Assembly: GCF_016592575.1 (NCBI RefSeq)
Contig: NZ_AP017470.1
Span: 248,001 to 312,000 of the forward strand
Length of the DNA stretch: 64,000 bases
Direction: 5' to 3'
Source of the DNA: Thermotomaculum hydrothermale
GTDB taxonomy: Bacteria; Acidobacteriota; Holophagae; Thermotomaculales; Thermotomaculaceae
Numbering within the stretch: the stretch's first letter is position 1; every line of letters starts with the position of its first letter. Positions 28,433 to 37,072 of the stretch are shown here, one piece after another. The translations under genes were made by a program, and so were the position numbers. Below the pieces are notes generated by a model, which saw nothing but the letters and a program-made list of their open reading frames with translations, did no database searches and had not been told where the DNA came from.

Positions 28433-28448
28433 TGGCACGCTTTTTGCT
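28433..28448 (+). promoter_or_regulatory. Sigma-54 (RpoN) promoter
   Basis: TGGCACG-N4-TTGCT: GG at 28434-28435 and GC at 28446-28447 with exactly 10 nt between them, a full match to the -24/-12 consensus. The expected start is about 28459, 13 nt before the GGGAGG ribosome binding site of the FecR-like gene. Such promoters need an NtrC-type activator. Confidence 0.8.
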
Positions 28449-28482
28449 ATTCTTAAAGGCAAAAGGGATTTGGGAGGTGGTT

Positions 28483-29832
28483 ATGAAACTAAAAGGTTTA
28501 ATGGTTTTAATACTAACGGTTTTACTTGCATTGCCTGGTTATTCTGCAAACAATGATCTTTCACATATGACAGCAGGCAGAGTGAGGTTTGCTATTGGCA
28601 ATCCTGAGCTCTATTTTAATGGCAAGGCATATAAGGTGGGATTTGATTACCTTGTGTTATTGGGCTCAACTTACGATACAAAAGACGGCAGGCTTGAACT
28701 TGTTGATTTCAACAACTCAACCTACTGGTTTGACAAAAACACAAAGTTTCACTTTGAGACAATTGATATAGGTGGAGACAAAACAACTTTATACTTTGGT
28801 AAAGGGAAGGCTGTAATTGAAACAAAAAAACCTGTGGTTCTTTCCCTTGCTTCATCATCGGTTTTTTTGAGGGAAGGTGGAACATACCTTGTAATGAGGG
28901 ATATTGAAGGAAAAGATAATGTTTATATAACAAAGCTTTCAGGAAAAGAAAGACCGTCTATTATTAAGAGAAATAAGATTTTTACAAGGGTGCATTTTAA
29001 CACAAAAACAGATAACGAATTTGTTTCATGGGTAAAACAGAGAAAGCACGACTGGGCTTTAACAAAATCAAGAATGCTGCTTAACTCTATGGTTGATAAA
29101 CTTCCTCCTGTTTTGGCTTATACAGACGAATCAGGTAAAACTCGCTGGTACAGGGTAAGCTATGTTAAACCGATTCACCAGATTTCTAATGTTTTGCACG
29201 ACAACTGGTATATTTTTAATCCAGAGTTAACACATGCTTATGGGTTGCTTTCCCCTTCAACCATCTATATGACTGATTATGCTCTATGGCTGTGGTTTTC
29301 TGTAAACAGATGGAATTCAATTAAATGGGCATGGGATCCATTTCACGGCTGGCATGCAGAGTTCTACTATGACCCACTTGCAGGTTTTGGTGCTGAATAT
29401 GGATTTTCTTATGATTATGTTGAATGGCAATTGTCATTGTCTGATTATTTAGCGAGAGCAGGTTATTATTGCGATTACCATTGTATCTACCGCAACACAC
29501 GCAGAGGTATTGTAAAACCTTTACCTGAAGTAAGGGAGAGGGTTTTCAGGTATGTTAAAAAACCTCTCGCTATAAGGGCAAGACTTAACACAGACCCTGA
29601 AATAAGGGATGCAAGGGTTGCCGCAAAGGTTGGTTTAAGGGAAAGTGATTATAGAAGGCTTGATTACTATGCTGAAGGTGGTGGAAGGCGTGGAGTTCCA
29701 GGACATGCTATTTCAACTGGTGTTGGAAGAAACCATTCTATAAATATTCCTGGAAGACCAATTTACACCATTACACCTGTAAAGGTTATACACACTGATA
29801 CAGGTAGAAAAGTTAGAAGTAATGTTAAATAA
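28483..29832 (+). CDS. Exported FecR-like protein with aromatic C-terminal region
   Basis: 449 residues from the ATG at 28483 (GGGAGG 5 nt upstream); upstream in-frame codons would overlap the sigma-54 promoter. It has a signal peptide (about 1-20). Residues 25-150 resemble a FecR-type beta domain (RVRFAIGNPELYFNGKAY, DGRLELVDFNNSTYWFDKNT, VFLREGGTYLV), which often binds envelope glycans. Residues 225-345 are very rich in Trp, Tyr and Phe, and the C-terminus is basic (many Arg). No enzyme motif is seen. It stands alone between the sigma-54 promoter and a terminator, so expression is probably condition-dependent. Confidence 0.7.
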   Translation: MKLKGLMVLILTVLLALPGYSANNDLSHMTAGRVRFAIGNPELYFNGKAYKVGFDYLVLLGSTYDTKDGRLELVDFNNSTYWFDKNTKFHFETIDIGGDKTTLYFGKGKAVIETKKPVVLSLASSSVFLREGGTYLVMRDIEGKDNVYITKLSGKERPSIIKRNKIFTRVHFNTKTDNEFVSWVKQRKHDWALTKSRMLLNSMVDKLPPVLAYTDESGKTRWYRVSYVKPIHQISNVLHDNWYIFNPELTHAYGLLSPSTIYMTDYALWLWFSVNRWNSIKWAWDPFHGWHAEFYYDPLAGFGAEYGFSYDYVEWQLSLSDYLARAGYYCDYHCIYRNTRRGIVKPLPEVRERVFRYVKKPLAIRARLNTDPEIRDARVAAKVGLRESDYRRLDYYAEGGGRRGVPGHAISTGVGRNHSINIPGRPIYTITPVKVIHTDTGRKVRSNVK

Positions 29833-29850
29833 ATGTTAAAAAATAATTGT

Positions 29851-29880
29851 AAAAGCGCTCGTAATTCGGGCGCTTTTTTT
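29851..29880 (+). terminator. Rho-independent terminator after the FecR-like gene
   Basis: A 9-bp stem AAGCGCTCG / CGGGCGCTT (one T-G wobble), 5-nt loop TAATT, then a run of T. Confidence 0.93.
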
Positions 29881-29952
29881 GTTGTACAGAACAAATATTC
29901 ATTTCACAAACCACTTATATTTTTCAATTTGCCACAATTTTTTAATATAAAG

Positions 29953-29980
29953 TTGTCTTTTAATATTATTTGCTTATAAT
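29953..29980 (+). promoter_or_regulatory. Sigma-70 promoter of the ppiD-like/feoA operon
   Basis: TTGTCT (29953-29958), 16-nt spacer, TATAAT (29975-29980). The predicted start near 29987 leaves a 5' leader of about 95 nt before the ATG at 30082. No structured element is obvious in that leader. Confidence 0.6.
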
Positions 29981-30081
29981 TTTGGATTCCTTTCTTGATT
30001 TTTAAATTATTGCTTGAAGAAACGGGCATTTTCCTTTAACATATTGAAGATTGAAGAACAAGGCATAAAGGAGAGTTGTGT

Positions 30082-32043
30082 ATGTTAAAGAAAATGAGAG
30101 AGGGAACAAAATCTATTTTTGCAGGCGCATTGCTGTGGGCAGTAATTATTGCGCTATCAGTTTATGTGTTTGTTAATTGGGGAGCAAAAGGACAGATAGG
30201 TACACCAACTTCTGTCATAGCATGGTTTGACGGAAATGAGATACAGTTTCAGGAATATGTTAGAAAGGCAAGAGACCTTGAAGATTACTATAGAAGAATG
30301 TATGGGAAAGCATGGAGTTCTCAGCTTGCAAAGGCTTTCAGGATTCAGAGAAGGGCTTTTGATAGTATTATTAACAGAAGGGTGGAACTTTATCACGCAA
30401 AGCAGATGGGAATAAGTGCTTCAAAAGAGGAAGTGGCAAAAAGAATTTTAAGTTACCCTGTATTTGTTGACAAAAACGGGAATTTTATAGGTTTTGATAA
30501 GTATAAGAGGTATTTAAACGCTTATGGCTACAGGGTTTCAGATTTTGAAAGAGGAGTGAAGGAAGACATTATTATAGAAAAACTTGAAAACCTTTACAGA
30601 GAGTCTGTTCAATTTTCAGTTGATGAATTAAGAGATATTTACGAAAAACAGAATGTTTCAATTGCTTTTGATTACGCAGTTTTTAACCCGAAAAATTATG
30701 TAAATAAAGTTAAAGTCAATTTTACTGATGAGCAAATGAAGAAGTATTACGAAAACCATAAAGATAAATACAAAACACCTTTAATGAGAAGGATTAAGTT
30801 TGTTGTTTTCAACCCATTTGTTGTTGGTGCTAATGTAAAGATAAGTGATGCTGAAATCAAAGATTACTATGAAAAAAATAAGGATAAGTATACACAGGAA
30901 GAGCAGGTAAGGGCAAAACACATATTGATTAGCTCCTCTGCGAAAAAGATTAGCGATGCAGAGGCTAAAAAGCTTGCAGAAAAGATTTACAATCAACTTA
31001 AAAAGGGTGCAGATTTTGATAAACTTGCGAAAAAGTATTCAGATGACCCTGGTACAAAAAATAAGGGTGGAGACCTTGGATTCTTCCCAAAGGGAAGAAT
31101 GGTTAAACCGTTTGAAGACGCTGCATTTTCCCTTAAGGTTGGCCAGATTTCAAAGCCTGTTAAAACAAGATATGGCTATCACATAATTAAAGTTACAGGG
31201 AAGAAAAAGGCAAAGACTTTTACCCTTGATGAGGTTAAAGAAGAGATTAAATCTATTTTAAAAGCAAAAAGAACTCAGGACCTTGCTAATCAGAAGGCAA
31301 AAGAGTTTGAAGAGCTTGCTAAAAAATATAAGAGTATTGAAAAAGCAGCAAAGGAAATGAAGATAAAAGTTAATGACAGCGGTTTCTTTGAAAACTCTCC
31401 TTCAGCAAACATTAAAGGGCTTGGGACAGCAGGATTTGTTGCAAACTATGTTTTCTCTATGAAGAAGAATGAGATTTCAAATCCTTTAAGAACTGCGGAA
31501 GGTTTTGTTGTTTGCCAGATGGTTGAAGAGAAAAAGCCAGAAACACCTGCATTTGACCAGGTAAAAGACAAAGTGCTTGAAGACTTAAAAATTGAAGAGG
31601 CAAGAAAAATTGCTTTGAAAGAGGCTGAAAAATTTAGAGCAAAGGTTACCTATAAAAACTTTGATAAGGTTGCAAAGAAAAATAAACTCTCTATTAGAAA
31701 GCAGAGAAAAATTACAATGGAACAGGTTAATTCTGCCTTTATTTTAAAGCCTGCTTCAGATGAGGTTAAGAAGCTTTTTAAATATGATAAAGATCAGATT
31801 ACAGAGCCTCTCCTTGATAAAAACGGAAATTATATTGTATGTAAAATCACAGAAAAGGTTAACTTTGACCAGAAAAAGTTTATGAAAGAACTTCCATCTT
31901 TAAGAGAAAGAATAAGAAACGAAGAGGCTATGAAGCTTGTTACTTCAATGGTCGCTAATTTAAGAAAGAAACTTACAGAAGAGGGTAAAATAGAAGTTAG
32001 GCCTGAATTTTTACAACGCCTTAGGGAGGCTGAATCTAAATGA
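30082..32043 (+). CDS. PpiD/SurA-like periplasmic peptidyl-prolyl isomerase
   Basis: 653 residues from the ATG at 30082 (AAAGGAGAG upstream; a TTG at 30076 is unsupported). One N-terminal transmembrane anchor (about 13-33) with a cytosolic basic start, then a SurA-N-like helical region. A parvulin domain lies at about 270-370 ([43 protein letters not shown]); further chaperone-like helices follow, with a second degenerate PPIase region ([10 protein letters not shown]). It resembles E. coli PpiD, a membrane-tethered folding factor for exported proteins, in line with the many secreted proteins here. It overlaps feoA by 4 nt. Confidence 0.88.
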   Translation: MLKKMREGTKSIFAGALLWAVIIALSVYVFVNWGAKGQIGTPTSVIAWFDGNEIQFQEYVRKARDLEDYYRRMYGKAWSSQLAKAFRIQRRAFDSIINRRVELYHAKQMGISASKEEVAKRILSYPVFVDKNGNFIGFDKYKRYLNAYGYRVSDFERGVKEDIIIEKLENLYRESVQFSVDELRDIYEKQNVSIAFDYAVFNPKNYVNKVKVNFTDEQMKKYYENHKDKYKTPLMRRIKFVVFNPFVVGANVKISDAEIKDYYEKNKDKYTQEEQVRAKHILISSSAKKISDAEAKKLAEKIYNQLKKGADFDKLAKKYSDDPGTKNKGGDLGFFPKGRMVKPFEDAAFSLKVGQISKPVKTRYGYHIIKVTGKKKAKTFTLDEVKEEIKSILKAKRTQDLANQKAKEFEELAKKYKSIEKAAKEMKIKVNDSGFFENSPSANIKGLGTAGFVANYVFSMKKNEISNPLRTAEGFVVCQMVEEKKPETPAFDQVKDKVLEDLKIEEARKIALKEAEKFRAKVTYKNFDKVAKKNKLSIRKQRKITMEQVNSAFILKPASDEVKKLFKYDKDQITEPLLDKNGNYIVCKITEKVNFDQKKFMKELPSLRERIRNEEAMKLVTSMVANLRKKLTEEGKIEVRPEFLQRLREAESK

Positions 32044-32267
32044 CATCCCTTCTTGAACTTGAGCAAGGAGATAAGGCAATAATAAAGGGCTTTATAGGGG
32101 GATACAGATTCCAGGTTCAGTTAAACAACCTTGGTATTCATGAAGGTGATGAAATAGAGATAAAGAAAAAGGGGGCTTTTGGCCCCCTTCTTATATCTGT
32201 TCACAATTCAAATGTTGCCCTGGGAAGAGGGGTTGCCGCTAAAGTAATGGTTGAAAAGGTAGAATAA
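32040..32267 (+). CDS. FeoA-like SH3-domain protein
   Basis: 75 residues, one FeoA domain: [12 protein letters not shown], the [13 protein letters not shown] loop, [24 protein letters not shown]. FeoA proteins assist the FeoB ferrous iron transporter, but no feoB is adjacent; small FeoA proteins can also be stand-alone regulators. Start ATG overlaps the upstream stop (ATGA). A G5C hairpin lies inside the coding sequence (32169-32189). Confidence 0.85.
   Translation: MTSLLELEQGDKAIIKGFIGGYRFQVQLNNLGIHEGDEIEIKKKGAFGPLLISVHNSNVALGRGVAAKVMVEKVE
32169..32189 (-). terminator. Antisense intrinsic-terminator-like hairpin inside feoA
   Basis: An 8-bp stem AAGGGGGC / GCCCCCTT with a 5-nt loop. On the - strand it is followed by TTTCTTTA, so it fits a terminator in antisense orientation; on the + strand no T run follows. 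Confidence 0.35.
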
Positions 32268-32358
32268 ATTTTTACAAAAGTATTTTTTTGAAAAAGATTT
32301 TTGTCCTTCTTTTTTGTATTTGTATATCCCAATTTTCCTGCATAGATGAAAAACTTTG

Positions 32359-32383
32359 AAATTGAAAAATCTATTTTCAATTT
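32359..32383. repeat. 10-bp inverted repeat upstream of the S8 protease gene
   Basis: AAATTGAAAA and its complement TTTTCAATTT separated by 5 nt, in the 200-nt gap before the protease gene. It lies about 45 nt upstream of the putative TATAAT (32428-32433). It could be an operator or an AT-rich hairpin. Confidence 0.5.
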
Positions 32384-32427
32384 ATTCCCACAGATTTATT
32401 TTAATTTAATTCCAAAATTCTTTGTTT

Positions 32428-32433
32428 TATAAT
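32428..32433 (+). promoter_or_regulatory. -10 box of the S8 protease gene
   Basis: TATAAT 35 nt before the ATG at 32469, with TTTAAT at the -35 position (17-nt spacer), a weak match. Confidence 0.45.
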
Positions 32434-32468
32434 CAAATAGCAAGCAAATTAATTTTAAGGAGTAAGGC

Positions 32469-35300
32469 ATGAAGAAAGTGTTTATCGTATTAATGCTGGG
32501 ATTGCTTTTATTTTTCCCGCTAAAAGCATCAGATGTTTACGAATTCCTTTCCACAACAACAACAGGCGCTAAACAGTTTATTGAGAAAAACCCCGATTGT
32601 GATGGAAGAGGTGTTGTTGTTTTTATTATTGATACAGGTGTTGATGTATCTGTTCCCGGTTTAAGAAAAACCTCAACAGGTGAGGTTAAGGTAATTGATG
32701 TTCAGGATTTTACAGGGGAGGGAGATGTTACTCTTTCAAAGGCTGAAAAAATTGAAAAAAATGGCAAAGTTTACTGGACTTTGAAGGATAGCGACATTTT
32801 TCTTACAAACCTTGATAAATTAAATGGAGTTACAAAAGACACAGAGTTTTATATTGGTGTTTTAAAGGAAAGCCAGTTTAAAAATTCAGAGGTAAAAGAC
32901 CCAAACAATAATGGAAAGTTTGACGATGAGTGGCCTGTAGTTGTATTCAACAAAAAGAATAAAGATGGAAAAGATTTATGGGTTTACTATGTTGATACAA
33001 ATATGAACGGTGATATGGCTGATGAAAGGGAGATGACAAATTATAATGTTCGTTATGATTACTTTTACCTTTCAGGCAGAAAAAACCCAGACAAAAAGGG
33101 GGATATTCTTCCTATAGAGGCAAACATATTCCCGAAAGAGAAAAAGATTGTTTTTCATTTTGATGCCGGGGCACACGGCACACACTGTGCAGGAATTTCA
33201 ACAGGCTACATGATTCACGGGCAGAAAGGATTTAACGGTATTGCACCAGGTGCAAAGGTTATTTCATTAAAAATAGGCCGTTCAAACTTTGCAGGTGGGG
33301 CAACCACAGTTGAGTCAATGAAAAAGGCTTACGATTATATGATTAAATGGCATAAGGAACACCCGGAAACACCGGTCGTATTTTCAATGAGTTATGGCAT
33401 TGATTCAACCTATGCAGGAAGGGCTGACATTGAAAAGTACCTTGACAAAATGTTTAAAGAAAACTTCAATATTGCAGGTTCAACAAGCAATGGAAATTCA
33501 GGGCCTGGGATTAACACAACCGGTATGCCTGCATCAAGTGAAATGATTTTTGCCTGCGGAGCATTACTTCCAAAAACATCTGCAGATGCAGATTATGCAT
33601 CAAAGATTTCAGTTAATAAAATGTTTATATTCTCAAGCAGGGGAGGAATTGTCCCCAAACCTGACGCTGCAGCACCTGGCTGTGCAGCCTCAACTGTTCC
33701 CCACTGGATGAAGGGGGATGTTATGAGGGGCACTTCAATGGCTTCCCCTCAGGCTGCAGGGGTTATGGCTTTAATTCTTTCAAAGGCTAAAAAGGTTTAT
33801 GGCAAAGACTTAAAGTACACCCAGGGAGAGGTGAAAAGGGCTTTGATGAATTCAGCAATCCCTCTCAAAGGCTATACAATGCTTGACCAGGGAAGGGGCT
33901 TGATTAATGTTGAAAAAGCCTGGAATGTTTTAAACTCTCTCTTAAAGAAAAAATCAGTTTTAAACTATTACAAAATTAGAACTGAATCACCTTATTACCC
34001 TGACGGTAAAGGTTATACTGTTTATTTAAGAAGCGGCTACATCCCTGAAAAGCCAGAAGGCTTTACCTTCACTGTTGCGCCAATCTTCAAGCCAGAGGTG
34101 ACAGACAATGAGAAGATGAATTTTTTTGAGGCATACAACCTTGTTTCAACTGCAAAATGGCTTGAGTTAACAAGGACTTCAGCATACATTAAGGGCAAGA
34201 CACCTGCAAAGATTCCTGTTTACTTTAATAAAAAATATATGAGAAAGCCCGGTCTTTACACTGGCAGAGTTATCGCATATTACAAAGGAATGAAAAAGAT
34301 AAATCAAAACATTGCTTTTGATTTGTGGGTGACAATTGTTGTACCAGATTTTGCAGATAAAAAAGGAGTAATTGAAATACCTCAAACTGCACTTACCCCA
34401 TCTCATTATAAAAGGGTATTCTTCTATGTGCCTGAAGGTACTGATGAGTTCACCTTTGTGTTTACTGTCCCGGCAGGAAATTACGGAAAGCTTTACCTTG
34501 AGCTGTTTAACCCTGAGGGGCACAATATAGGAATGGTGAGAATCAAACCTTCAAAAGATACAGTAACGGTAAAAAAACTTACAATTTCCTATCCTGATGT
34601 AATGCCAGGTGTATGGGAGGTTGTACCATTCAGCCACTTTCAGCAAAAGGCAGGGGTGAAATTTTCTGGAAAGATTTATCTTCAGACTGTGAAGGTTGTT
34701 TCCCCAGTTAAGTTTAATTTTAAAGCAGGTGAAAAGCCTGAAATTAAGTTTAATTCATACCTTGAATCAATTAACCGTGAAAAGGTTAATGTTAAAGCAA
34801 AAATTAAAGGATACTTTAAATCTGAAACAGCAGAATTGAAAAACGGCAATTATTCAACAGATTTTACAATAGGAAATGGTGTAAAAGGGGCAAGGTTTGT
34901 AATGTCACTTTCAAAAGAAGACTTTAACCACTTTACCGACATTGCAGTTTGTGTATACGATAGCAATGGAAAGGCTGTAATTCAAACAGGCTTTAATTAT
35001 CAACAACTTACCGTTGACGCATTTGACCTTCCTGAAGGCAAATACACTTTAAAGGTTATGGGTGCATTGTTCAAGAAGGGAATAAAAGGAATTAAACTCC
35101 ATGTTGACAAAATGCTTTATTTGAATAATCCTGTTGTTTTTTCCACAGAAAAAGCTAACCTTTACCCATTTGTTGAAAAAGAGTTTACCCTCAAGGCAAA
35201 CTCAATTCCTCCTGTTTGCCCTGAGGGGTACAGGCTTTTCGGTGATGTTGTTTTTAAATCATCAGATTTAATAATTGGTGTGAAGAGGTTTTTTCAGTAA
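32469..35300 (+). CDS. Exported S8 (subtilisin-like) serine peptidase, TPPII-like architecture
   Basis: 943 residues with a signal peptide (about 1-20) and AAGGAG before the ATG. The catalytic triad is visible: Asp55 (FIIDTGVD), His236 (AHGTHCAG) and Ser423 (GTSMASPQAAG), with the oxyanion Asn in TSNGNSGPG. The 180-residue gap between Asp and His is much larger than in ordinary subtilisins and resembles tripeptidyl peptidase II, as does the long beta-rich C-terminal half (about 510-940). Likely periplasmic or secreted, degrading proteins for amino-acid fermentation. Monocistronic, with its own promoter and terminator. Confidence 0.9.
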   Translation: MKKVFIVLMLGLLLFFPLKASDVYEFLSTTTTGAKQFIEKNPDCDGRGVVVFIIDTGVDVSVPGLRKTSTGEVKVIDVQDFTGEGDVTLSKAEKIEKNGKVYWTLKDSDIFLTNLDKLNGVTKDTEFYIGVLKESQFKNSEVKDPNNNGKFDDEWPVVVFNKKNKDGKDLWVYYVDTNMNGDMADEREMTNYNVRYDYFYLSGRKNPDKKGDILPIEANIFPKEKKIVFHFDAGAHGTHCAGISTGYMIHGQKGFNGIAPGAKVISLKIGRSNFAGGATTVESMKKAYDYMIKWHKEHPETPVVFSMSYGIDSTYAGRADIEKYLDKMFKENFNIAGSTSNGNSGPGINTTGMPASSEMIFACGALLPKTSADADYASKISVNKMFIFSSRGGIVPKPDAAAPGCAASTVPHWMKGDVMRGTSMASPQAAGVMALILSKAKKVYGKDLKYTQGEVKRALMNSAIPLKGYTMLDQGRGLINVEKAWNVLNSLLKKKSVLNYYKIRTESPYYPDGKGYTVYLRSGYIPEKPEGFTFTVAPIFKPEVTDNEKMNFFEAYNLVSTAKWLELTRTSAYIKGKTPAKIPVYFNKKYMRKPGLYTGRVIAYYKGMKKINQNIAFDLWVTIVVPDFADKKGVIEIPQTALTPSHYKRVFFYVPEGTDEFTFVFTVPAGNYGKLYLELFNPEGHNIGMVRIKPSKDTVTVKKLTISYPDVMPGVWEVVPFSHFQQKAGVKFSGKIYLQTVKVVSPVKFNFKAGEKPEIKFNSYLESINREKVNVKAKIKGYFKSETAELKNGNYSTDFTIGNGVKGARFVMSLSKEDFNHFTDIAVCVYDSNGKAVIQTGFNYQQLTVDAFDLPEGKYTLKVMGALFKKGIKGIKLHVDKMLYLNNPVVFSTEKANLYPFVEKEFTLKANSIPPVCPEGYRLFGDVVFKSSDLIIGVKRFFQ

Positions 35301-35315
35301 ATAATACTTATTTTC

Positions 35316-35341
35316 AGGGGGCTTTATTAGCCCCCTTTTTT
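35316..35341 (+). terminator. Rho-independent terminator after the S8 protease
   Basis: Perfect 8-bp stem AGGGGGCT / AGCCCCCT, TTATT loop, T run. Confidence 0.95.
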
Positions 35342-35383
35342 ATTTTGTTGTAAAATCAAGTTATTAAAATTCAGAGATGACTA

Positions 35384-37045
35384 ATGAAAAAAATATCCCT
35401 TTTTTTAATCTTTGTTTTTCTTGTATCCTGTTCTTCCAGAGTGAAAAAAGATTATGTTGAAGCTTTGATTTTAAAAGCGGAAAATGAGAGGAATGCACTT
35501 TTATTGAGGAGAGCATATAATCTTGCTGGGAATGACCTTGATTTAATAAAAAAAATCGCTATTGCAAGCGGGAGAATTCCAGATTTTTATACATTTAGAA
35601 AGTGTGCTGAAGAATTTGGAAACAATAGGGGAATTGCCGACAGGCTTGCTGTTGCTTCGATGTTCACTGGAGTTAATTTTCCTAAAAAAAAGCTTGTAAA
35701 TACTCTTTCATCAATAAGCTTTACAGGGAAAACCGCAGTGGCGCTTTTAAACACAAAAGATGTCACCGGCTTTAACATTGCCTTAAACAGAAACAAGATG
35801 TTAAAAAATAGGTATGGAAAAGAGATTGCTTATAATCTGTGGCGTGCAGGTAATCTTGTAACAGACAAAATATTAAGTGACTTTTATAAAACAAACCCCT
35901 ATGAAACAGTTTACTCACTTTTCAGGCTAAAAAAGAAGGGATTTGCTAAGGCTGAAGATTTGTTAAATGCAGATTTAAACACAAAGTTTTACGGGATGTT
36001 TGTTGTTGATAGCCCTGAAAGATTGCTTGATGAAAACAAATGGCAATTAAAGGTTGCATACATAAAGGCGGTGAACAAAAAGGCAATTGCCAAAAGGTTT
36101 TTAAAAGACAAAAACCCCCTTGTAAAACAGACTGCTATTGAGTATTTTTTGAAAAACAAAGGGAAAATTTCAAAGATTGATTTAAACTCTCTAACCCCTG
36201 CCCAGCTTGAAGTTGCTTTGCCTTATGTGAAAAACAAAAAGAGAATTGTTGAGTTGTTTAAAAAGGGTGGATTTTATGCTTATGTGACCGCACCGTATAT
36301 GCCAGAAGAAGAGGAGCAAAGTGTTTTAAACTCTCAAATTTCCTACTATCAGAAGTTAAAGTTTATTGAGAATATTAAAGGAAGAGATTTTGCGATTAAG
36401 AAGGCAAAGGAGTTGTTTATTCAAAGTAAAAGCAAAGAGGTTTTAAGTTACTTGACTGAAAAACTTGAAGAGGGAATTCTAAAAAAAGAGGAATTTATTG
36501 AACTTGTAAAAAACAATCAAAGGGAGTTTATTTCATTTTTGATAGATGCAGGTTTGTTTCACTATAGACCACAACCTCAACCCTTATCCTATTATCTTGC
36601 TAAATTGAAAGAGGCTGAAAGTTTAAAGAAATTTACAATAGAAACAGATAAAGGAAAACTTGTTTGCAAATTATTCCCTGAATCTGCCCCTTTAACCTGT
36701 TTGAATTTTTACAACCTTGCAGAGAAAGGGTATTACAATGGGATATTTTTTCATAGAGTAATACCAGGCTTTGTTGCCCAGGCGGGAGACCGGGCAGGCA
36801 CTGGATACGGGGGGCCAGATTACTCAATAAGGTGTGAGTACAACCTGTTAACGTACAACAATGAGGGGATGATTGGAATGGCGCTTGCCGGTAAAGATAC
36901 AGGGGGAAGCCAGTTTTTCATAACCCACATAGCAACCCCCCACTTAAACTATAGATACACAATTTTTGCAAAGGTAATTAAAGGTTTTAATAGTCTTTCT
37001 AAAATTACGAAGTTTACAACAATTAAAAGAGTAGATTTTGAATAA
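35384..37045 (+). CDS. Lipoprotein with C-terminal cyclophilin-type peptidyl-prolyl isomerase
   Basis: 553 residues. A lipobox LVSC puts the lipidated Cys at 16. Residues about 20-400 are helical, HEAT/TPR-like and without known motifs. From about 415 a cyclophilin domain follows: FTIETDKGKLVCKLFPESAPLT, GIFFHRVIPGFVAQAGD (catalytic Arg in FHRV) and GSQFFITH; the loop Trp usual in eukaryotic enzymes is absent, as in many bacterial forms. It should act as a membrane-tethered folding catalyst in the periplasm. The domain order, with a large helical lipoprotein front, is unusual. Convergent with the next gene. Confidence 0.88.
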   Translation: MKKISLFLIFVFLVSCSSRVKKDYVEALILKAENERNALLLRRAYNLAGNDLDLIKKIAIASGRIPDFYTFRKCAEEFGNNRGIADRLAVASMFTGVNFPKKKLVNTLSSISFTGKTAVALLNTKDVTGFNIALNRNKMLKNRYGKEIAYNLWRAGNLVTDKILSDFYKTNPYETVYSLFRLKKKGFAKAEDLLNADLNTKFYGMFVVDSPERLLDENKWQLKVAYIKAVNKKAIAKRFLKDKNPLVKQTAIEYFLKNKGKISKIDLNSLTPAQLEVALPYVKNKKRIVELFKKGGFYAYVTAPYMPEEEEQSVLNSQISYYQKLKFIENIKGRDFAIKKAKELFIQSKSKEVLSYLTEKLEEGILKKEEFIELVKNNQREFISFLIDAGLFHYRPQPQPLSYYLAKLKEAESLKKFTIETDKGKLVCKLFPESAPLTCLNFYNLAEKGYYNGIFFHRVIPGFVAQAGDRAGTGYGGPDYSIRCEYNLLTYNNEGMIGMALAGKDTGGSQFFITHIATPHLNYRYTIFAKVIKGFNSLSKITKFTTIKRVDFE

Positions 37046-37066
37046 AAAAAGGGGGCATATGCCCCC
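37044..37066 (-). terminator. Rho-independent terminator of the LVIVD-propeller gene
   Basis: GGGGGC-ATAT-GCCCCC at 37051-37066. Read on the - strand it is followed by a run of seven T (37044-37050), so it serves the gene at 37073-40246; on the + strand the T run is poor. Confidence 0.9.
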
Positions 37067-37072
37067 ACTTTA

